NCBI GenBank assembly: GCA_035506155.1
Contig: DATJPX010000066.1
Location: 21,888 to 85,887, forward strand
Length of the DNA stretch: 64,000 nt
Source: UBA877 sp035506155
GTDB lineage: Bacteria > Chloroflexota > Anaerolineae > Anaerolineales > Villigracilaceae
Direction: 5' to 3'
Each line of letters begins with the position of its first letter. Position 1 is the stretch's first letter. The notes beneath the pieces were generated by a model. That model saw nothing but the letters and a program-made list of their open reading frames with translations, was not told the DNA's origin and ran no database searches. Made by a program: the position numbers and the translations under genes. Shown here piece by piece: positions 61,121 through 64,000 of the stretch.

Positions 61121-62410
61121 TTACTTCATTTGGGCGACAGCGTCTTCAATTGCCTTCTGAGCTGCGGCGAGGGCGTCGGCGGGTTTCTGCTTGCCGGACC
61201 AGATCGCACCAACAGCATCACCAACGGGGCCCCACTGGGCATTCGCGTAGGGCGTGTTGGCCATCGGGACGCCCAGGTTGGCGGAAGCACCGAATCCGGC
61301 CAGGGTCGAGAGAGCCTGGACGCCCGGATCCTTCAGTGCGGCCGAGTTGGCGGGGATGGTCTTGTTCGCCAGGGCGACGGCGATTTCGTTCTGGGCATTG
61401 GTGTAGTACTTGATGATGTCCAGGGCGACGGCGGCATTGCCACGATCGACGGCGTTCTTGGTCAGCATCAGAGCCTTGATACCGACGAAGGGCTTGCCCA
61501 TCGGGACGATGCCGTAATTAACATTCGCCTTGTCGAAATCGGCGATGGCCCACGGGCCGGTCCAGTCCATGCCAACCTTGCCGCTTTCAAAGGCGGTACG
61601 GCAGGCGGCATCGTCGGCATCCTGGAGAAGGTGCCCCTTCGTCTTGATATCGAGCAGCCAGGTCATTGCATTGAGAGCTTCGGGGGTGTTGACGGTCACA
61701 TTGCCCTGGTCGTCGACATACTGCTTGACACCAAAGCCGAAGAAGACAGGGGCGATATGATAGGCATCGCCGCCCTTGAAGCCCTGGTTGCAAAGGAGCG
61801 GAATGTGCTTGTCGGCGTAGAATTTCTCTGCCTTGGCGGTCAAGTCGGTGAAGTTCATCGGATCGGTGGGCAGATAATCGGCGGTGACCAAGTCCTTGTT
61901 GTAAACAAGGGCAATGGCTTCCTGGGATTCGGGAAGGGCCCAAATCTTACCCTGCCAAACTACACCATTGACTGCGGCGGGCTCATAGGTGCTGGTCAGG
62001 AAATCCTGGGTGATCCCCTGGTCATCCAGAGGAACAATATTGCCGGCAATCGCGTTCGAACCAATCTGGTCGTTCGTCCAGGCGAGGATATCGGGGCCCT
62101 GGCCGGCGGGGATGGCGACTTTCAGCGAGGCGGTAACGTCATTCGGCTTGGACAGGTCGATGGTCACGTTCGGATGATCAGTCATGTACTGATTGAACAC
62201 CTTGGTGATCGCGTCCAGATAGGCGCCGTCCCACTGGTGCCAGATGGTGATTTTCACCGGGGCGGTCGTGGCGGTCGGGGGAACAGCCGTAGGCGCCTCG
62301 GTGGCGGGAGCCACGGTGGCAGGGGCGGTTGTCGGCGATGCGCCGCAGGCGGTCAGCAGCATGGTCGCTGTGATGATCAAGCTAAATACTACGAAAATTG
62401 ACTTCTTCAT
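61121..62410 (-). CDS. malE: Maltodextrin-type ABC substrate-binding lipoprotein, MalE-like
   Basis: The 429-residue protein has a lipoprotein signal (ATMLLTAC, Cys22), a Thr/Pro linker, and a class I sugar-binding fold: VKITIWHQWDGAYLDAITKVFNQY, KVAIPAGQGPDILAWTNDQIG, FESGKVGMDWTGPWAIADFDKANVNYG. It should capture maltodextrins outside for MalFG. AAGGAG precedes the ATG. A near-palindromic 18-mer lies 40 bases upstream. Confidence 0.92.
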   Translation of the reverse strand: MKKSIFVVFSLIITATMLLTACGASPTTAPATVAPATEAPTAVPPTATTAPVKITIWHQWDGAYLDAITKVFNQYMTDHPNVTIDLSKPNDVTASLKVAIPAGQGPDILAWTNDQIGSNAIAGNIVPLDDQGITQDFLTSTYEPAAVNGVVWQGKIWALPESQEAIALVYNKDLVTADYLPTDPMNFTDLTAKAEKFYADKHIPLLCNQGFKGGDAYHIAPVFFGFGVKQYVDDQGNVTVNTPEALNAMTWLLDIKTKGHLLQDADDAACRTAFESGKVGMDWTGPWAIADFDKANVNYGIVPMGKPFVGIKALMLTKNAVDRGNAAVALDIIKYYTNAQNEIAVALANKTIPANSAALKDPGVQALSTLAGFGASANLGVPMANTPYANAQWGPVGDAVGAIWSGKQKPADALAAAQKAIEDAVAQMK

Positions 62411-62449
62411 TCTCTTTCTCCTTTTTACTGATTTAAAGACTTGATATTT

Positions 62450-62467
62450 GGAAGCTTATGAACTTCC
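62450..62467. promoter_or_regulatory. Near-palindrome upstream of malE, possible operator
   Basis: GGAAGCTTATGAACTTCC has 5-bp inverted arms and a mostly symmetric centre. It lies between the ROK regulator gene and malE. A regulator-binding role is inference from position only. Confidence 0.3.
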
Positions 62468-62518
62468 AGCTGGGGTGTAAGCTCATGGGCCACGAAGGTA
62501 TGATTACCGGATATGCAC

Positions 62519-63754
62519 TCACCTCCTTTCCTTCGCTTCGGCAAGTTTGTGTAAAGCCATGGATAATGCCAAAACAACCGCACCCATGCTGGATGAGCGC
62601 CTGCGCAGGACGGCGGTTTGGATCCTGAGCGTCCGAACTGCCGCCGGCAGGCTGCGTTTTTGTACTTCGTCCCGGATGGGCTGTAAAAATAGATCGCCGA
62701 TTTGAGCGACGCCTCCCCCGAAAACGATCATCGTCGGGTTGAAAAGATTCACCATGCCGGCGATGGCAATCCCCAGATATCTTCCGGCCTGGACGATGAT
62801 CTGTTGGGCAACCCGGTCGCCCCGGCGGGCAATGGCGGAGACGTCCCGGGTGGTGATGGCTTCTATCGGAGTTATTTCCGAGAGCATCGTGCGCTGGCCT
62901 TTCCGGACCGCTTCCTGCGCTTGGCGGGCAATTGCCATTCCACCGGCCAACGTTTCAAGGCAGCCGGCATTCCCACAGTTGCAGATCGGGCCGTTTTCGA
63001 TCATCGTCAGGTGCCCGATCTCGCCGGCGGCGCCGCTGATCCCATGGTAAATCTGGCCGTCCAGAAGCAATCCAGCGCCGATCCCGGTCCCGACTTTGAT
63101 ATAGGCGATATTTTTTTCACCGCGGGCTGCGCCGTAGGCCCATTCACCCAGGGCCCCAAGCTCGGCGTCATTTGCGAGGGCAATCGGGCATCCCCATCTT
63201 TTTTCCAGGGTTTCGCGAATCGGGAAGCGATCCCAGCCAGGCATGATGGGGGGCGCGATGACCATGCCAGCTTTCGTGTCCACCGGGCCCGGCACCCCGA
63301 CGCCGATTGCTTCGATGTCGTCCAGCTTCAGGTTCATTTTTGCCAGGGTCTCGCGGAAAAGCCTGTCCACCTGGTCAAGGCACTGGATCGGTGGCTCCTT
63401 GACGTTGAAGGGGATTTCCACCTCGTCGAGGACGCGTCCGGAAAAATCGGTGACTACCAGGTTGACGTGAGTGGCGCCGATATCGATGCCGACAATGTGC
63501 CCACCCTGCGGGTTGATCTCCAGGATGATCGGCGGTCGTCCGCTTTTACTGTTGCTGCTCTCGATTTCATGGATCGTTCCGCTGGCCAGGAGATCGTTGA
63601 CGATTTGGGTCATCGCGGCGCGGGTCAGGCCGATCTGGCGGGCCAATTCGACCCGCGACAAACCCTCCGGCGCAAACAAGATCAAGTCCAGCGCGGTATG
63701 TTTGTTAACATACTTTACATTTGCATTCAGGGGGAGACGGTGATAAAAGGTCAT
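62519..63754 (-). CDS. ROK-family transcriptional regulator
   Basis: The 411-residue protein has an N-terminal winged helix (LSRVELARQIGLTRAAMTQIVNDLLASG) and a ROK sugar-kinase-like domain. The latter has the phosphate-binding IVGIDIGATHVNLVV, a sugar-binding GEIGHLTM, and the zinc motif CNCGNAGCLE. It resembles XylR/NagC/Mlc-type repressors that leave DNA on binding a sugar. Its own promoter overlaps a palindrome, and it lies at the head of the maltodextrin operon, so it probably controls it and itself. Confidence 0.9.
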   Translation of the reverse strand: MTFYHRLPLNANVKYVNKHTALDLILFAPEGLSRVELARQIGLTRAAMTQIVNDLLASGTIHEIESSNSKSGRPPIILEINPQGGHIVGIDIGATHVNLVVTDFSGRVLDEVEIPFNVKEPPIQCLDQVDRLFRETLAKMNLKLDDIEAIGVGVPGPVDTKAGMVIAPPIMPGWDRFPIRETLEKRWGCPIALANDAELGALGEWAYGAARGEKNIAYIKVGTGIGAGLLLDGQIYHGISGAAGEIGHLTMIENGPICNCGNAGCLETLAGGMAIARQAQEAVRKGQRTMLSEITPIEAITTRDVSAIARRGDRVAQQIIVQAGRYLGIAIAGMVNLFNPTMIVFGGGVAQIGDLFLQPIRDEVQKRSLPAAVRTLRIQTAVLRRRSSSMGAVVLALSMALHKLAEAKERR

Positions 63755-63795
63755 TATTCTGAAATAAGCATCTAATCGGAATAATTCTTACAGAA

Positions 63796-63823
63796 ATGAT
63801 AACATATTTAGTGAGTTTGTCAA
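63796..63823 (-). promoter_or_regulatory. Promoter at the head of the ROK-maltodextrin operon
   Basis: On the minus strand TTGACA (63818-63823) and TATCAT (63796-63801) are 16 bases apart, with TGT giving an extended -10. This is the best sigma70-type promoter in the window. Confidence 0.75.
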
Positions 63824-63833
63824 GTTAATTAAC
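63824..63833. promoter_or_regulatory. Palindrome GTTAATTAAC abutting the -35, candidate ROK operator
   Basis: This perfect 10-bp palindrome directly adjoins the -35 box of the ROK promoter. ROK repressors such as XylR bind TTA-rich palindromes, so autoregulation is plausible but unproven. Confidence 0.4.
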
Positions 63834-63860
63834 AATCTGCTCGTGTTGTCTAAACAAATA

Positions 63861-63898
63861 CATGACTCATCCCGAATTTAAGGATGGGTCATGTTTTT
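63861..63898 (+). terminator. Rho-independent terminator-like hairpin upstream of the last gene
   Basis: CATGACTCATCC (63861-63872) pairs with GGATGGGTCATG (63882-63893) with one G-U pair, then TTTTTT. No plus-strand gene precedes it; it may shield the following gene from read-through. Confidence 0.7.
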
Positions 63899-63926
63899 TG
63901 TAAATATAGACCTTCTGATGTATTCT
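63898..63926 (+). promoter_or_regulatory. Predicted promoter of the terminal partial gene
   Basis: TTGTAA (63898-63903) and TATTCT (63921-63926) are 17 bases apart and lie just before an AGGAGGT ribosome site and the ATG at 63964. Confidence 0.4.
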
Positions 63927-63963
63927 TTAGGTGTCGAAGCCAAAGATACAAAAGGAGGTCTAC

Positions 63964-64000
63964 ATGTATAAGGATAACCAAGAACAGGTGGGGTTGCAAG
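63964..64000 (+). CDS. Partial CDS, possibly a transposase N terminus
   Basis: Only 12 codons are visible (MYKDNQEQVGLQ) after a strong AAAGGAGGT ribosome site. The start loosely resembles N termini of IS1182-type transposases, as I recall them. The hairpin upstream would suit an insertion sequence guarding against read-through. Identity is uncertain because the gene is cut by the window edge. Confidence 0.4.
   Translation, partial: MYKDNQEQVGLQ

Noticed and set aside
61130..62401. 423-codon plus-strand ORF antisense to malE
   Set aside because: It mirrors malE codon positions and has Gly/Asp/Val-rich composition typical of antisense frames.
1..64000. CRISPR arrays, prophage, integrase or toxin-antitoxin genes
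   Set aside because: No regularly spaced repeats and no recognisable phage, integrase or toxin genes were seen on either strand.

Overview
The window looks like a chromosomal segment from a Chloroflexota bacterium, most likely of class Anaerolineae. This is inference from gene content: many lipoproteins with Pro/Thr-rich linkers (TPTPTP type) after the lipobox, a zinc-ribbon/LysM membrane protein, several GH13 enzymes beside a MalEFG-type importer without its own ATPase, and a mitochondrial-type citrate synthase. No rRNA gene is present to confirm it. Most of the window is GC-rich; roughly 9-22 kb reads visibly more AT-rich and carries polysaccharide-export genes and an insertion sequence, so it may be an acquired island.

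Layout. 0-9 kb: housekeeping and transport genes (two EamA permeases, GH1 beta-glucosidase, ABC1/UbiB-type kinase, lipid-kinase homologue, sugar-nucleotide epimerase). 8.3-22.2 kb: ATPase and permease of a nitrate/taurine-type importer, then an opposite-strand block (wzm, wzt, membrane glycosyltransferase, GT2, GT4), then a matching substrate-binding lipoprotein, an IS4-superfamily element inserted at the very end of a terminator hairpin, an adenylation-carrier-thioesterase protein and a convergent methyltransferase. 22.3-27.4 kb: tRNA-Val(CAC), trxB, mdh, citrate synthase, a HAD phosphatase and a methyltransferase. 27.5-31.8 kb: LysM protein, divergent from a three-gene operon encoding 2-oxoacid dehydrogenase E1 alpha, E1 beta, and a protein in which a lipoyl domain and an E2-like subunit-binding segment are fused to a NeuD/PglD-type left-handed beta-helix acyltransferase. 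31.8-44.9 kb: a long minus-strand run of secreted lipoproteins (one with a metzincin-like motif, one TolB-like propeller, one M1 peptidase), a diguanylate cyclase, an SRPBCC-PDZ-DinB fusion, a second DinB protein, a PPOX protein and an ABC-2 exporter. 45-51.8 kb: sirtuin, cytoplasmic GH13, ferritin-like/VIT membrane protein, two tandem c-di-AMP-receptor-like proteins and an MFS permease. 51.8-63.8 kb: a maltodextrin operon read leftward from a good promoter: ROK regulator, malE, malF, malG, two cytoplasmic GH13 enzymes, a GT-C/beta-propeller fusion and a secreted GH13 lipoprotein. The last bases hold the start of a probable transposase.

The best candidate for an undescribed system is the operon at 28760-31805. 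It has E1 alpha and beta and a lipoyl swinging arm, but the usual CoA-transferring E2 catalytic domain is replaced by a sugar-type acyltransferase and no E3 is nearby. The prediction is that an acyl group made by oxidative decarboxylation is passed from lipoamide straight to a small-molecule (perhaps nucleotide-sugar) acceptor. Second are the membrane glycosyltransferase fused to a two-component-regulator-type propeller inside the maltodextrin operon, and the stand-alone A-PCP-TE protein whose adenylation domain lacks the amino-acid-binding aspartate.
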